A stretch of DNA of 64,000 bases, from assembly GCF_030268685.1 (NCBI RefSeq), contig NZ_BSRQ01000026.1, forward strand, positions 1 through 64,000, given 5' to 3'. The notes beneath the pieces are model-generated. The model saw only the letters and a list, made by a program, of their open reading frames with translations, was not told the DNA's origin and made no database searches. Shown here piece by piece: positions 1 to 9,758 of this stretch. Made by a program: the position numbers and the translations under genes. The stretch is from Microtetraspora sp. NBRC 13810 (GTDB lineage Bacteria; Actinomycetota; Actinomycetes; Streptosporangiales; Streptosporangiaceae). Position 1 is the first letter of the stretch. Each line of letters opens with the position of its first letter.

Positions 1-1908
1 GCGGGGGAGGAGGCGCGGTCGCGCCGCCCGGTGCGCCGGCCGGCGGCGGAGGAGCCGCGCCGGCCCGCGGGCCCGCCGCGTGGCCGGCCGCCGCGGGCGG
101 AGGAGGAGACCTGGGCGCCGGGACGGCAGCCCGCGCAGCCCCCGCGACCCCCCCGGCCGCCGGTCCGCCCGCCCACGATGCTGCGCCTGGGCAACCCGCG
201 CCGCAGGATCAGCGTCGGCATGATCGGCATGACCTTCCTGATGTCCATCCTGGCGGGCAGGCTCGTCCAGTTGCAGGGCCTCGACTCGAAGGTCTACGAG
301 CAGCGGGCCGCCGAGCAGCGGGTGCAGCCCGAACGGCTCCCCGCGCGGCGCGGGCCGATCACCGACGTCAACGGGCACGAGCTGGCGGTCACCGTGGAGG
401 CCAGGGAGATCTCCGTGGACCCGACGCTGATCTCGGCCGAGCAGCGCGCCTCGGTGGCCGCGGTGCTGGCCAGGGATCTCGGCAGGCCGCAGCAGGAGAT
501 CGCCACCGCGCTGGCCAGGACCAACACCCGTTACCAGCTCCTGGCCAGGGACGTCGCCCCCATGGTGGCCGAGAAGGTGCTCGCCCACGACTACCGCGGC
601 GTCAGCAGCAAGGCCCAGTACCGCCGCCTGTACCCCGGCGACGACCTGGCGGGCAGCCTGGTCGGCTTCGTCGGCGTCGACGGGAACGGCCTCGCCGGTG
701 TGGAGAGCGCCTTCGAGAAGACGCTGGCCGGGCGGGACGGCCGGCAGAGCATCGAGGTCGGCGCGCAGGGCCAGCGCATCCCGATGACCAGGGACACCAC
801 CCAGGCGCCGGTGCCGGGCAGGGAGGTGCGCCTGACCATCGACCGCGACATCCAGTGGGCGGCTCAGCAGGCCATCGCCGACCAGGTGAAGGCGACCGGG
901 GCGCGCAGCGGCAGCGTGATCATCATGGACGTGCGCGACGGCCGGATCCTCGCCATGGCCAACGCCCCCGAGCTGGACCTCAACAACTGGCAGAAGAGCC
1001 CGCAGGAGCTGCAGATCAACCGGGCGGCGGCCGAGGTGTTCGAGCCGGGCAGCACCAACAAGGTGATCACCGCCGCCGCCGCGATGGAGGCGGGCGCGGT
1101 GAAGCCGGACACGGTGTTCACGGTGCCGGACAACATCCGCTGCGCCGACCAGGTCCTGCGCGACTCCCACCCGCACAAGCCGGAGCGGCTCACCTTCTCC
1201 GGCGTCGTCGCGACCTCCAGCAACGTGGGCACGATCATGGCCGCCGAGCGGGTCGGCGACGAGAAGCTCTACGACATGCTCAAGGCGTTCGGCTTCGGCA
1301 CGCGGCCGGGCGGGGGAGTGCCGGGCGCCCAGGCGGGCCTGCTGCCCGACTGGCGGGGCTGGTCGGGCAGCCAGCGCTGCACGGTCGCCTACGGCCAGGG
1401 CGTCTCGGTGACGGCGCTGCAGATGGCCAGCGTCTACCAGACCATCGCCAACGGCGGCGTGCGGGTGGCGCCGCAGATCGTGGCGGGCGTGGCCGGCGAG
1501 GACGGCAAGGTCGTCCCCGCCGAGCCGGGCAAGCGGACCAGGGTGGTGACCGAGCAGACCGCGAAGCAGATCGCGGGCATGCTGGAGGCGGCCGTGGGCG
1601 AGGACGGCACCGGCAACCTCGCCGCGATCCCGGGGTACCGGGTGGCGGGCAAGACGGGCACGGCCATGCGGTACGACGAGAAATGTCAAGGTTATTGTGG
1701 ATATACGGCGACATTCGTTGGGTTCACGCCGGCGGACGCGCCGCGCCTGGTGGCCCTCGCCGTGCTCCAGGACCCGCACAACGGACATTACGGTGGCGAG
1801 ATCGCCGCGCCGGTGTTCAAGAAGGTGATGACGTTCGCGGTAAAGAGCAGGAAGATCCCACCCACCGGTACGACCCCGCCTCCGGTGCGGATACGCACCG
1901 ATGAGTGA
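1..1908 (+). CDS. ftsI: FtsI/PBP3-type septal transpeptidase (5' end outside or at window edge)
   Basis: Class B penicillin-binding protein that cross-links septal peptidoglycan with FtsW. The frame is open from base 1; the first in-window start is GTG at 31, giving 625 residues, but there is no well-spaced ribosome binding site, so the true start may lie upstream. Residues 1-50 are Pro/Arg-rich and cytoplasmic; a membrane anchor follows (about 60-82, GMIGMTFLMSILAG). The transpeptidase motifs are all present, numbered from the GTG at 31: STNK at 341-344, SSN at 396-398 and KTG at 541-543. It is the first gene of the dcw run and precedes murE by 22 bp. Odd: codons around 1681-1720 are AT-rich and encode a CxxxC pair (C552, C556) absent from my general picture of the family. 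Confidence 0.95.
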   Translation, partial: AGEEARSRRPVRRPAAEEPRRPAGPPRGRPPRAEEETWAPGRQPAQPPRPPRPPVRPPTMLRLGNPRRRISVGMIGMTFLMSILAGRLVQLQGLDSKVYEQRAAEQRVQPERLPARRGPITDVNGHELAVTVEAREISVDPTLISAEQRASVAAVLARDLGRPQQEIATALARTNTRYQLLARDVAPMVAEKVLAHDYRGVSSKAQYRRLYPGDDLAGSLVGFVGVDGNGLAGVESAFEKTLAGRDGRQSIEVGAQGQRIPMTRDTTQAPVPGREVRLTIDRDIQWAAQQAIADQVKATGARSGSVIIMDVRDGRILAMANAPELDLNNWQKSPQELQINRAAAEVFEPGSTNKVITAAAAMEAGAVKPDTVFTVPDNIRCADQVLRDSHPHKPERLTFSGVVATSSNVGTIMAAERVGDEKLYDMLKAFGFGTRPGGGVPGAQAGLLPDWRGWSGSQRCTVAYGQGVSVTALQMASVYQTIANGGVRVAPQIVAGVAGEDGKVVPAEPGKRTRVVTEQTAKQIAGMLEAAVGEDGTGNLAAIPGYRVAGKTGTAMRYDEKCQGYCGYTATFVGFTPADAPRLVALAVLQDPHNGHYGGEIAAPVFKKVMTFAVKSRKIPPTGTTPPPVRIRTDE

Positions 1909-1930
1909 CGAGTGAGGGTACGCTGCCGCC

Positions 1931-3484
1931 GTGCGTCCCCCGTCGTCCATGCGTCCAACGACCAGTCCGCCCCGGCCGCTGTCCGGGCTCGCGACCCTGC
2001 TCGGCGCGCCGTCCGGCACGCCCAAGGCGCCGCTCGCCGCGGTGACCGGAGTCACCATCGACTCCCGCCGGGTCTGCCGCGGTGACCTCTACGTCGCGTT
2101 GCCCGGGAGGTCGGCGCACGGCGCCGACTTCTCCGCCGAGGCCCTGGCGGCCGGAGCCGCGGCCATCCTCACCGACCCGCAGGGCCGCGAGGCCGCCGTC
2201 GCGACCGGCCTGCCGGTGCTCGTCACCCCCGACCCCAGGGCCGTGCTCGGCCAGGTGGCCGCGTGGGTGTACGGCGAGCCGTCCGACGACGTGATGCTCA
2301 TCGGCGTGACCGGCACCAGCGGCAAGTCCACCTGCACGTTCCTGCTGGAGGCCGGCCTGCGGGCCGCGGGGCACCGGGCGGGGCTGGTCGGCGGCGTCGA
2401 GATCCACGTCGGCGACCTGCGCCTCGCCTCCTCGCTCACCACCCCCGAGGCCAGTGACCTGCACGGCCTGTTCGCGCTGATGCGCGAGGAGGGCGTCACG
2501 GCGGCCGCCATGGAGGTCTCCAGCCACGCCCTCGCGCTCGGCCGGGTCGGCGGCATCCACTACGACGTGGCGCTGTTCACCAACCTGTCCCAGGACCACC
2601 TGGACTTCCACCGGGACCTCGACGACTACTTCTCGACCAAGGCCCGGCTGTTCACGCCGGAGCTGAGCCGGGCGGGCGTGGTCAACTTCGACGACCCGTA
2701 CGGCCGGGAGCTGGTCCACCGGGCCAAGATCCCGGTGACCACGTTCTCCGCGGAGGGTGACGCGGCGGCCGAGTGGCGGGCCGTGGACGTCCGGCTCGGC
2801 GGGGACGGCAGCGCCTTCCGGGTGATCGGGCCCGGCGGCGTCGAGGCGGACGCCACGGTGGCCCTCCCCGGGCCGTTCAACGTCGCCAACGCCCTCGGAG
2901 CCGTCGTGGCCCTCGTGGAGGCGGGGATCCCGCTCCAGGCCGCCGTGCACGGCGTGGGCGCCCTGGGCGGCGTACCGGGCCGTATGGAGCGGATCACCGC
3001 CGGTCAGGACTTCCAGGCGATCGTCGACTACTCTCACAAACCGGGTGCCGTGGAGTCGGTGCTGCGCTCCCTGCGGAAGGTCACCGCGGGCAGGCTCACC
3101 GTGGTGCTCGGCTGCGGCGGCGACCGCGACCGGGGCAAGCGCCCGATGATGGGGGAGGCCGCCGCCCGCCTCGCGGATGTGGCGATCTTCACCAGTGACA
3201 ATCCCCGGTCGGAGGACCCACTGGACATCCTGTCCGCCATGCTTGAGGGAGCGCTCCTGGTGCCGGGGCACGCCCGGGCTCATGTGATCATGGAGCCCGA
3301 CCGTGCCGCCGCCATCGGCCTGGCCATCGACCGGGCAGAGCGGGGAGACGTCGTGGTCGTGGCGGGCAAGGGCCACGAGCAGGGCCAGTACATCGCCGGC
3401 GAGGTGCTCCCGTTCGACGACCGGCAGGTGGTCGCGGAGGCCATCGGCCGCAGAGCTGATACGGAGAGTAGGGAAGAAGCATGA
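1931..3484 (+). CDS. murE: UDP-MurNAc-tripeptide synthetase (meso-DAP adding)
   Basis: Cytoplasmic Mur ligase adding the third stem amino acid to UDP-MurNAc-L-Ala-D-Glu. The 517 residues show the ATP-binding loop GVTGTSGKST (residues 125-134) and the DNPR motif at 423-426. DNPR is the established family signature for meso-diaminopimelate rather than lysine, so the cell wall is predicted to be DAP-based. The GTG start at 1931 sits just after a GAGTGAGGG stretch; an internal ATG at 1949 is an alternative. The stop codon overlaps the murF ATG by 4 bp (ATGA), which indicates translational coupling. Confidence 0.96.
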   Translation: MRPPSSMRPTTSPPRPLSGLATLLGAPSGTPKAPLAAVTGVTIDSRRVCRGDLYVALPGRSAHGADFSAEALAAGAAAILTDPQGREAAVATGLPVLVTPDPRAVLGQVAAWVYGEPSDDVMLIGVTGTSGKSTCTFLLEAGLRAAGHRAGLVGGVEIHVGDLRLASSLTTPEASDLHGLFALMREEGVTAAAMEVSSHALALGRVGGIHYDVALFTNLSQDHLDFHRDLDDYFSTKARLFTPELSRAGVVNFDDPYGRELVHRAKIPVTTFSAEGDAAAEWRAVDVRLGGDGSAFRVIGPGGVEADATVALPGPFNVANALGAVVALVEAGIPLQAAVHGVGALGGVPGRMERITAGQDFQAIVDYSHKPGAVESVLRSLRKVTAGRLTVVLGCGGDRDRGKRPMMGEAAARLADVAIFTSDNPRSEDPLDILSAMLEGALLVPGHARAHVIMEPDRAAAIGLAIDRAERGDVVVVAGKGHEQGQYIAGEVLPFDDRQVVAEAIGRRADTESREEA

Positions 3485-4854
3485 TCCCGTTGCCTCTTGG
3501 CAGGATCGCCGAGATCACATCGGGGGCCCTCATGGGCATGGCCGACCCCCACACGCTGGTACGGGGGCCCGTGGTGATCGACTCGCGTGCCGTCGAGCCG
3601 GGATCCCTGTTCGTGGCGATCAAGGGCGCCAGGGCCGACGGCCACGACTTCGCCGCCGCGGCCTGCGCGGCCGGGGCCACCGCGGTGCTGGCCGCGCGCC
3701 CGACCGAGGCGCCCACCGTGATCGTGGGCGACGTGGTGACGGCGCTGGCCGAGCTGGCCTCGGCGGTGCACGCCGAGCTGCCCGCCGCGACCGTGATCGG
3801 CGTGACCGGCTCGGCGGGCAAGACCACCACCAAGGACCTCCTGGGCAGGCTCACCGCCCGGATCGGCCCGACCGTCGCCCCGGCCGGCAACTTCAACAAC
3901 GAGCTCGGCCACCCGCTCACGGTCCTCAAGGCCGACGAGTCCACGAAGTACCTCGTCCTGGAGCTGAGCGCCCGCGAGATCGGCCACATCGCCTACCTCG
4001 CGAGGATCGCGCCCCCCCGGATCGGCGTGGTGCTCAACGTCGGGACCGCCCACCTGGGCGTCTTCGGCGGCAGGGAGGCGATCGCCCAGGCCAAGGGCGA
4101 GCTGGTGGAGGCCCTCCCCGAGGACGGCGTCGCCGTGCTCAACGCCGACGACCCCTACGTGCGCGGCATGGCCGGGCGCACCAAGGCCCGGGTGACCTGG
4201 TTCGGCCGCTCGGCCGACGCGGCCGTGCGCGCCGAGGACGTCACGGTCGACGAGCGCGGCCGGGCCCGCTACACGCTGCGCACCCCCTCGGGCGCGGCCC
4301 CGGTGGCGCTGCGCCTGTACGGCGAGCACGCCGTGGAGAACAGCCTGGCCGCCGCCGCGGCGGGATACGAGCTGGGCCTGCCGGTCGCCACCATCGCGGG
4401 CGAGCTGTCGGAGGCCGAGCCGGGCAGCCGGTGGCGGATGGAGGTCACCGACCGGGCCGACGGCGTCACGGTGATCAACGACGCCTACAACGCCAACCCC
4501 GACTCCATGCGCGCCGCCTTCGTGGCGCTCGGCGACCTCGGCCGCGAACGGCGCAGGTTCGCGGTCATCGCCGCGCTGCGCGAGCTGGGCGAGGAGAGCG
4601 AGTCGCTGAACGAGCAGGTCGGCCGGCTGGCCGGCGGCGCGGGCCTGACCGGCCTGATCGTCGTCGGCCCCGACGCGGAGCCGGTCCTCGCCGGCGCGGC
4701 CGGGGCGCCGCTGCTGCACGTGCCGGACGCCGAGACGGCGGCCGCGCAGCTCGCGCCCAGACTCGGGCCGGGAGACGTGGTCCTGATCAAGGGACCACGG
4801 GCACTGGGACTGGAGCGGGTGGCCGAGCTGCTGCTGGGAGGTGAGCACCAATGA
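3481..4854 (+). CDS. murF: UDP-MurNAc-tripeptide:D-Ala-D-Ala ligase
   Basis: Mur ligase that completes the UDP-MurNAc-pentapeptide by adding D-Ala-D-Ala. It has 457 residues. The ATP loop GVTGSAGKTTTKDLL starts near residue 107, followed by the NFNNE(L)G stretch typical of MurF and the C-terminal ligase motif NDAYNANPDSM. The ATG start overlaps the murE stop by 4 bp, and its own stop overlaps mraY by 4 bp, so it is an internal gene of one operon. Length and motifs are ordinary for the family. Confidence 0.96.
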   Translation: MIPLPLGRIAEITSGALMGMADPHTLVRGPVVIDSRAVEPGSLFVAIKGARADGHDFAAAACAAGATAVLAARPTEAPTVIVGDVVTALAELASAVHAELPAATVIGVTGSAGKTTTKDLLGRLTARIGPTVAPAGNFNNELGHPLTVLKADESTKYLVLELSAREIGHIAYLARIAPPRIGVVLNVGTAHLGVFGGREAIAQAKGELVEALPEDGVAVLNADDPYVRGMAGRTKARVTWFGRSADAAVRAEDVTVDERGRARYTLRTPSGAAPVALRLYGEHAVENSLAAAAAGYELGLPVATIAGELSEAEPGSRWRMEVTDRADGVTVINDAYNANPDSMRAAFVALGDLGRERRRFAVIAALRELGEESESLNEQVGRLAGGAGLTGLIVVGPDAEPVLAGAAGAPLLHVPDAETAAAQLAPRLGPGDVVLIKGPRALGLERVAELLLGGEHQ

Positions 4855-5912
4855 GGGACATCATCGTCGCGGCGGCCGTCGGGCTCGTCCTGTCCATGAT
4901 CGGTACGCCGATCGCCATGCGGCTGTTCTCCCGCCGGGGCATCGGCCAGAGCATCCGCGAAGAAGGCCCCTCGGGCCACTACGACAAGCGCGGCACGCCC
5001 ACCATGGGCGGCACCGTGATCGTCATCGCCGCCCTCCTCGGCTACGCCGCCTCGCACGCGGCCACGTCCTCCACGCCGACCGTCTCGGGACTGCTCGTGC
5101 TGTTCCTGATGACCGGCCTCGGCATGGTGGGCTTCCTGGACGACTTCATCAAGATCTACAAGCAGCGCAGCCTGGGCCTGCGCAGCGGCGCCAAGGCGTT
5201 CGGCCAGCTCGTGGTGGGCGCGATCTTCGCCGTGCTGGTGGTCCGCTTCCCCAACGCCTACGACATCACGCCCGCCGAGACCCGGCTGTCCTTCCTGCGC
5301 GACTTCGGCCCGCCGTCGATCGGCATCGTGGCGTTCACCATCTGGGTGCTCGTGATGATCGTCGGCTTCTCCAACGCGGTGAACCTCACCGACGGCCTCG
5401 ACGGCCTGGCCTCCGGCGCGACCGGCGTGGTGCTCGCGTCCTACGTGCTGATCGGCAACTGGCAGCTCAGGAACAGCTGCGTCACCCAGCTCGGCCCGCA
5501 CTGCTACTGGGTGCGCGACCCGCTGGACCTCGCCGTCGTCGCCGCCTCGGTGCTCGGCGCGCTGGTCGGCTTCCTGTGGTGGAACGCGCCGCCCGCCAAG
5601 ATCTTCATGGGCGACACCGGCTCGCTGGCCCTCGGCGGCGTGATCGCCGGTCTGGCCGTCACCACCCGGACCCAGCTGCTGCTGGTCATCCTCGCCGGTC
5701 TGTGCGTCATCATCACGCTCTCGGTGATCATCCAGGTCGGCTTCTTCAAGATGACCGGTAAACGGGTGTTCCGGATGGCTCCGTTGCAGCACCACTTCGA
5801 GCTGGCGGGCTGGGCCGAGACGACGATCGTCGTCCGGTTCTGGCTCATCGCCGCGCTGTGCGCCGCGGTGGGCCTCGGGTTGTTCTACGTGGAATGGATG
5901 CCCAGGGCATGA
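4851..5912 (+). CDS. mraY: Phospho-MurNAc-pentapeptide transferase
   Basis: Integral membrane enzyme transferring phospho-MurNAc-pentapeptide from UDP to undecaprenyl phosphate, forming lipid I. It has 353 residues with about ten hydrophobic segments. Family motifs are visible: the Mg-binding LDDFIK near residue 95, NLTDGLDGLA, and the MGDTGSLALGG loop, plus the C-terminal PLQHHFE segment. Start and stop codons overlap murF and murD by 4 bp. It precedes murD, as in other actinobacterial dcw clusters. Confidence 0.97.
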   Translation: MRDIIVAAAVGLVLSMIGTPIAMRLFSRRGIGQSIREEGPSGHYDKRGTPTMGGTVIVIAALLGYAASHAATSSTPTVSGLLVLFLMTGLGMVGFLDDFIKIYKQRSLGLRSGAKAFGQLVVGAIFAVLVVRFPNAYDITPAETRLSFLRDFGPPSIGIVAFTIWVLVMIVGFSNAVNLTDGLDGLASGATGVVLASYVLIGNWQLRNSCVTQLGPHCYWVRDPLDLAVVAASVLGALVGFLWWNAPPAKIFMGDTGSLALGGVIAGLAVTTRTQLLLVILAGLCVIITLSVIIQVGFFKMTGKRVFRMAPLQHHFELAGWAETTIVVRFWLIAALCAAVGLGLFYVEWMPRA

Positions 5913-7291
5913 CCGTCGCCGTCGCCGGGCTCGGCGTCTCGGGGCAGGCCGCCGCCCGGATCCTGGCCGCCAGGGGCGAGCGGGTCGTGGTCCTGGAGGC
6001 CCGCCGCGGCGAGCGGCAGCTCGCCGCCGCCGCGGAGCTGGCCGCGCTGGGCGTCGAGGTGCGCTTCGGCGAGCCGGACGAGCCGCCCGAGGGCACCTCG
6101 CTGGTCGTCACCTCGCCCGGCTGGCGGCCCACGCACCCGTGCCTGACCGCCGCCGCGCGCGCCGGGATCGAGGTCATCGGCGAGGTCGAGCTGGCCTGGC
6201 GGCTGCGCCCGGACGGCGCCGCCCCGTGGCTGGCGCTCACCGGCACCAACGGCAAGACGACGGCCGTGCGCATGCTGACCTCGATGCTCACCGCCGCGGG
6301 GCACAAGGCCCTCGCGGTGGGCAACGTGGGCACGCCCATCGTGGAGGCGGTGCTCGGCCCGCACGAGGTGCTCGCCGTCGAGCTGTCCAGCTTCCAGCTG
6401 CACTGGTCCTCCAGTCTCGCCCCGCGGGCCGCGGCGGTGCTCAACGTCGCGCCCGACCACCTCGACTGGCACGGCTCGATGGCGGAGTACGCGCGGGCCA
6501 AGGGCCGGATCTTCGAACGCGCCGGGACCGTCGTCCACAACGCCGACGACGAGGCCGCCGCCGCGCTGGCCGAGCCGTACGGCGGGCAGGTGTCCTTCAC
6601 GCTCGGCGTGCCCCGGCCGGGGCAGCTCGGGCTGGTGGAGGACCTGCTGGTGGACCGGGCGTTCGTGGCCGACCCGGTGGGGGCCGCCGAGGAGCTCGGC
6701 ACGCTGGCCGACATCCGGCCGCTCGCGCCGCACAACGTCGCCAACGCCCTGGCCGCCGCCGCCCTGGCCCGCGCCCACGGCGTCCAGGCGGAGGCCGTAC
6801 GGCGGGGCCTGGCCGGTTTCACGCCCGACCCGCACCGGATCGCCACGGTGGCCACCTTCGGCGGCGTGCGATACGTGGACGACTCCAAGGCCACCAACCC
6901 GCACGCGGCGGCGGCCTCCCTGGCCGCCTACCCCTCGATCGTCTGGGTCGCCGGCGGGCAGCTCAAGGGCGCGGACATCGACGACCTCGTCCGGCGGGCG
7001 GCCCCCAGGCTGCGCGGGGCGGTGCTGCTGGGCGCGGATCGTGCTCGAATTCGGGAGGCTCTGGCGCGACACGCCGCGAATGTCCCCGTGGTGGAGGTGC
7101 CGGGGCAAGACACTGGTGTCATGGATCGCGTCGTCACCGAAGCCACCAGGCTCGCCGCCCCCGGAGACACCGTGCTGCTCGCCCCCGCCGGGGCGTCGCT
7201 GGACATGTTCGACGGTTACGGAGCGCGGGGGGAGGCCTTCGCGTCCGCCGTGCACCGCCTGGCGGGCCCGGAGGACGGGCGGCTGGGATGA
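5909..7291 (+). CDS. murD: UDP-MurNAc-L-Ala:D-Glu ligase
   Basis: Cytoplasmic Mur ligase adding D-Glu. The chosen ATG at 5909 gives 460 residues starting MTVAVAGLGVSG, the nucleotide-binding fold at the N-terminus, and keeps the 4-bp ATGA overlap seen at neighbouring junctions; an in-frame ATG at 5894 would add five residues. The ATP loop TGTNGKTTAVRML lies near residue 111, with NVAPDHLDWHG and DDSKATNPHA further on, all typical of MurD. The stop overlaps the ftsW ATG. Confidence 0.95.
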   Translation: MTVAVAGLGVSGQAAARILAARGERVVVLEARRGERQLAAAAELAALGVEVRFGEPDEPPEGTSLVVTSPGWRPTHPCLTAAARAGIEVIGEVELAWRLRPDGAAPWLALTGTNGKTTAVRMLTSMLTAAGHKALAVGNVGTPIVEAVLGPHEVLAVELSSFQLHWSSSLAPRAAAVLNVAPDHLDWHGSMAEYARAKGRIFERAGTVVHNADDEAAAALAEPYGGQVSFTLGVPRPGQLGLVEDLLVDRAFVADPVGAAEELGTLADIRPLAPHNVANALAAAALARAHGVQAEAVRRGLAGFTPDPHRIATVATFGGVRYVDDSKATNPHAAAASLAAYPSIVWVAGGQLKGADIDDLVRRAAPRLRGAVLLGADRARIREALARHAANVPVVEVPGQDTGVMDRVVTEATRLAAPGDTVLLAPAGASLDMFDGYGARGEAFASAVHRLAGPEDGRLG

Positions 7292-8595
7292 CCGCGGAGT
7301 CCGCCCACCCGGTGGCGCCGCGGCGCCGCGGCGCGAACGGGAAGGGGTGGCTGCGCGAGCAGCTCGCCCCGGTGATGGACCTGCTCGACCGGCCGCTGAC
7401 CTCCTACTACCTGATCATCGGGTGCAGCTCGCTGCTGCTGGCCCTCGGGCTGATGATGGTGCTCTCCGCCTCCAGCATCGAGGCGCTCCAGGAGACGGAG
7501 ACGCCGTTCTACTGGTTCCTCAAGCAGCTGCTCTTCGCCGCGCTGGGCGTGCCGCTGATGTGGGTGTGCTCACGGCTGCCGCAGCGGTTCTTCCGGCTGG
7601 CCGGCTACCCGCTGATGGCGCTGTCCATCCTCGGCCTGCTGATCGTGATCTTCGTCGGCACCTCGCAGCTCGGCGCCCAGCGGTGGATCGACATCGGCCC
7701 GTTCTACCTCCAGCCCTCCGAGCCGGCCAAGCTCGGGCTGGCGCTGTGGGGGGCCGACCTGCTCGCCCGCCGGGCCAGGGCCGGGCGGATCGAGTGGCGG
7801 CAGCTGCTCATCCCGCTGATGCCGGGCACCGCGATCATCGCGATCATGGTCATGCTCGGCCGCGACCTCGGTACCACGCTGGTCCTGTTGCTGATCTTCC
7901 TCGCCCTGCTCTGGGTGGTCGGGGTGCCGCTGCGGCTCTTCGCCGGCATCCTGGCGGTCGCCGTGCTGGCCGCCGCCATCATGATCATAGTGGAGCCCTA
8001 CCGGCTGGCGCGGGTCAGCTCCTTCCTGTTCCCCTGGGAGGACGCGCAGGGAGACGGCTACCAGTCGGTGCAGGGCCAGATCGCCATGGGCTCGGGCGGC
8101 TGGTTCGGGCTCGGGCTGGGCAGCAGCCGGCAGAAGTGGAGCTGGCTGCCGCACGCGGAGAGCGACTTCATCTTCGCCATCCTCGGCGAGGAGCTCGGCC
8201 TGGCCGGCACGCTGGCCGTGGTGGCCCTCTACGGCCTGCTGGGGTACGCGGGGCTGCGGGTCGCGTCCCGGGTGAACGACCCGTTCATCCGGCTCGCCTC
8301 CGCCGCCATGGTCGCCTGGATCGCCGGACAGGCCATCGTCAACATCGGCGCGGTCATAGGCGTCCTGCCGATCACAGGCATCCCTTTGCCATTGGTGTCT
8401 TATGGTGGTTCAGCCCTGTTGCCCACTCTGGCGGCGCTTGGCATGTTGTTGTCGTTCGCCAGACGAGAGCCCGGGGCGCGCGAGGCTCTGGCCGCGCGTG
8501 GCCCGGGACCGGTGGCGCGGGCTCTAAGCTGGCTTGGCCTGGGTGGTCCGGCGGCGAAGAATCGTCGTGCGGGGCGCGCGACGCACAATCGATAG
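7288..8595 (+). CDS. ftsW: Septal peptidoglycan glycosyltransferase FtsW
   Basis: SEDS-family polytopic membrane protein that polymerises lipid II at the septum with FtsI. The ATG at 7288 overlaps the murD stop and gives 435 residues with about ten transmembrane helices after a basic cytoplasmic N-terminus. Family features seen are the SSASS stretch after helix 1, QRWIDIGPFYLQPSE, the AESDFIFAILGEELG loop and the SYGGSALLPTLAALG segment near the C-terminus. It is called FtsW rather than RodA from its dcw location between murD and murG. The C-terminal tail is basic and disordered. Confidence 0.95.
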   Translation: MTAESAHPVAPRRRGANGKGWLREQLAPVMDLLDRPLTSYYLIIGCSSLLLALGLMMVLSASSIEALQETETPFYWFLKQLLFAALGVPLMWVCSRLPQRFFRLAGYPLMALSILGLLIVIFVGTSQLGAQRWIDIGPFYLQPSEPAKLGLALWGADLLARRARAGRIEWRQLLIPLMPGTAIIAIMVMLGRDLGTTLVLLLIFLALLWVVGVPLRLFAGILAVAVLAAAIMIIVEPYRLARVSSFLFPWEDAQGDGYQSVQGQIAMGSGGWFGLGLGSSRQKWSWLPHAESDFIFAILGEELGLAGTLAVVALYGLLGYAGLRVASRVNDPFIRLASAAMVAWIAGQAIVNIGAVIGVLPITGIPLPLVSYGGSALLPTLAALGMLLSFARREPGAREALAARGPGPVARALSWLGLGGPAAKNRRAGRATHNR

Positions 8596-8614
8596 GTGAA
8601 GTGAAAGGACCGAC

Positions 8615-9715
8615 ATGAGGGTGGTCCTCGCAGGCGGCGGGACGGCTGGCCATATCGAGCCTGCGCTGGCCCTGGCCGACGCGCTACGCCAACTGGACCC
8701 GAACATCGGGATCACCTGCCTTGGCACCGAGCGCGGCCTGGAGACCCGGCTGGTTCCGCAACGCGGCTACGACCTGCAACTGGTGCCGGCGGTGCCGCTG
8801 CCACGGGCGATCACGCCCCAGCTCCTCACCGTCCCCGGGCGTCTCGCGGGCGCGATCAACGCCGCCGCGGGCATCATGGACCGGGTCCAGGCCGACGTGC
8901 TGGTGGGCTTCGGCGGCTACGTCGCCACACCCGGCTATCTCGCGGCCCGGCGCAGGGGGGTGCCGATCGTCGTGCACGAGGCCAACCCCCGGCCCGGCCT
9001 GGCCAACCGCCTCGGCGCCCGGCTCACCGAACACGTGTTCACCGGCCACCCGGAGGCCGCGCTGCCGCACGCCGAGTACGTCGGCATCCCGCTGCGCCGC
9101 GACATCGTCAACCTCGACCGGCTCTCGACCGGGGACAAGGCGCGCTCCTGGTTCGGGCTGGAGGCCGACCTGCCGACCCTGCTGGTCTTCGGCGGCTCGC
9201 AGGGCGCCCGCTCGCTCAACCGGGCCGCCCTCGCCGCCGGTTCGACCCTGCGCAACGCCGGCATCCAGGTCCTGCACGTGATCGGCCCCAAGAACACGCT
9301 GGAACCGCACGAGGAGCCCCCGCCCGGCGACCCGCAGTACGTCGTGCTGCCCTACGTGGACCGGATGGACCTCGCCTACGCGGCCGCCGACTTCGCGCTC
9401 TGCCGCAGCGGGGCGATGACCTGCGCCGAGCTCACGGCCGTCGGCCTGCCCGCGGCCTACGTGCCGCTGCCGCACGGCAACGGCGAGCAGCGGCTCAACG
9501 CCGCCCCGATCGCCCAGGCCGGCGGCGGGCTGCTGGTGGACGACGCGGACCTGACCCCCGAATGGATCGTGCGGAACCTGTTGCCCATCCTGTCCGACCC
9601 CGAGCGGGTGGCGATGATGTCGGAGGGCGCGGCCAGGATGGGCCGCAGGGACGCCGACGTGACGCTGGCCCAGCGCGTCATGCGCATCGCGGCCGCCTCC
9701 CGTGGGCAGCGATGA
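8615..9715 (+). CDS. murG: UDP-GlcNAc:lipid I GlcNAc transferase
   Basis: Membrane-associated GT28 glycosyltransferase that converts lipid I to lipid II. It has 366 residues with the N-terminal acceptor motif GGGTAGHIEPALALAD, a second glycine-rich loop GGYVATPG, and the donor-binding GGSQGARSLN and CRSGAMTCAEL segments. A strong GTGAAAGGA ribosome binding site lies 6-7 bp before the ATG at 8615. The gene follows ftsW by 19 bp. Confidence 0.96.
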   Translation: MRVVLAGGGTAGHIEPALALADALRQLDPNIGITCLGTERGLETRLVPQRGYDLQLVPAVPLPRAITPQLLTVPGRLAGAINAAAGIMDRVQADVLVGFGGYVATPGYLAARRRGVPIVVHEANPRPGLANRLGARLTEHVFTGHPEAALPHAEYVGIPLRRDIVNLDRLSTGDKARSWFGLEADLPTLLVFGGSQGARSLNRAALAAGSTLRNAGIQVLHVIGPKNTLEPHEEPPPGDPQYVVLPYVDRMDLAYAAADFALCRSGAMTCAELTAVGLPAAYVPLPHGNGEQRLNAAPIAQAGGGLLVDDADLTPEWIVRNLLPILSDPERVAMMSEGAARMGRRDADVTLAQRVMRIAAASRGQR

Positions 9716-9758
9716 TGAGGAGGGGCACGATGTGCGAGCGAGGAACGGTGAGCGTTCG

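Noticed and set aside
1817-3376. Long open frame antisense to murE.
   Set aside because: No recognisable domain, wrong strand for a tightly coupled operon.
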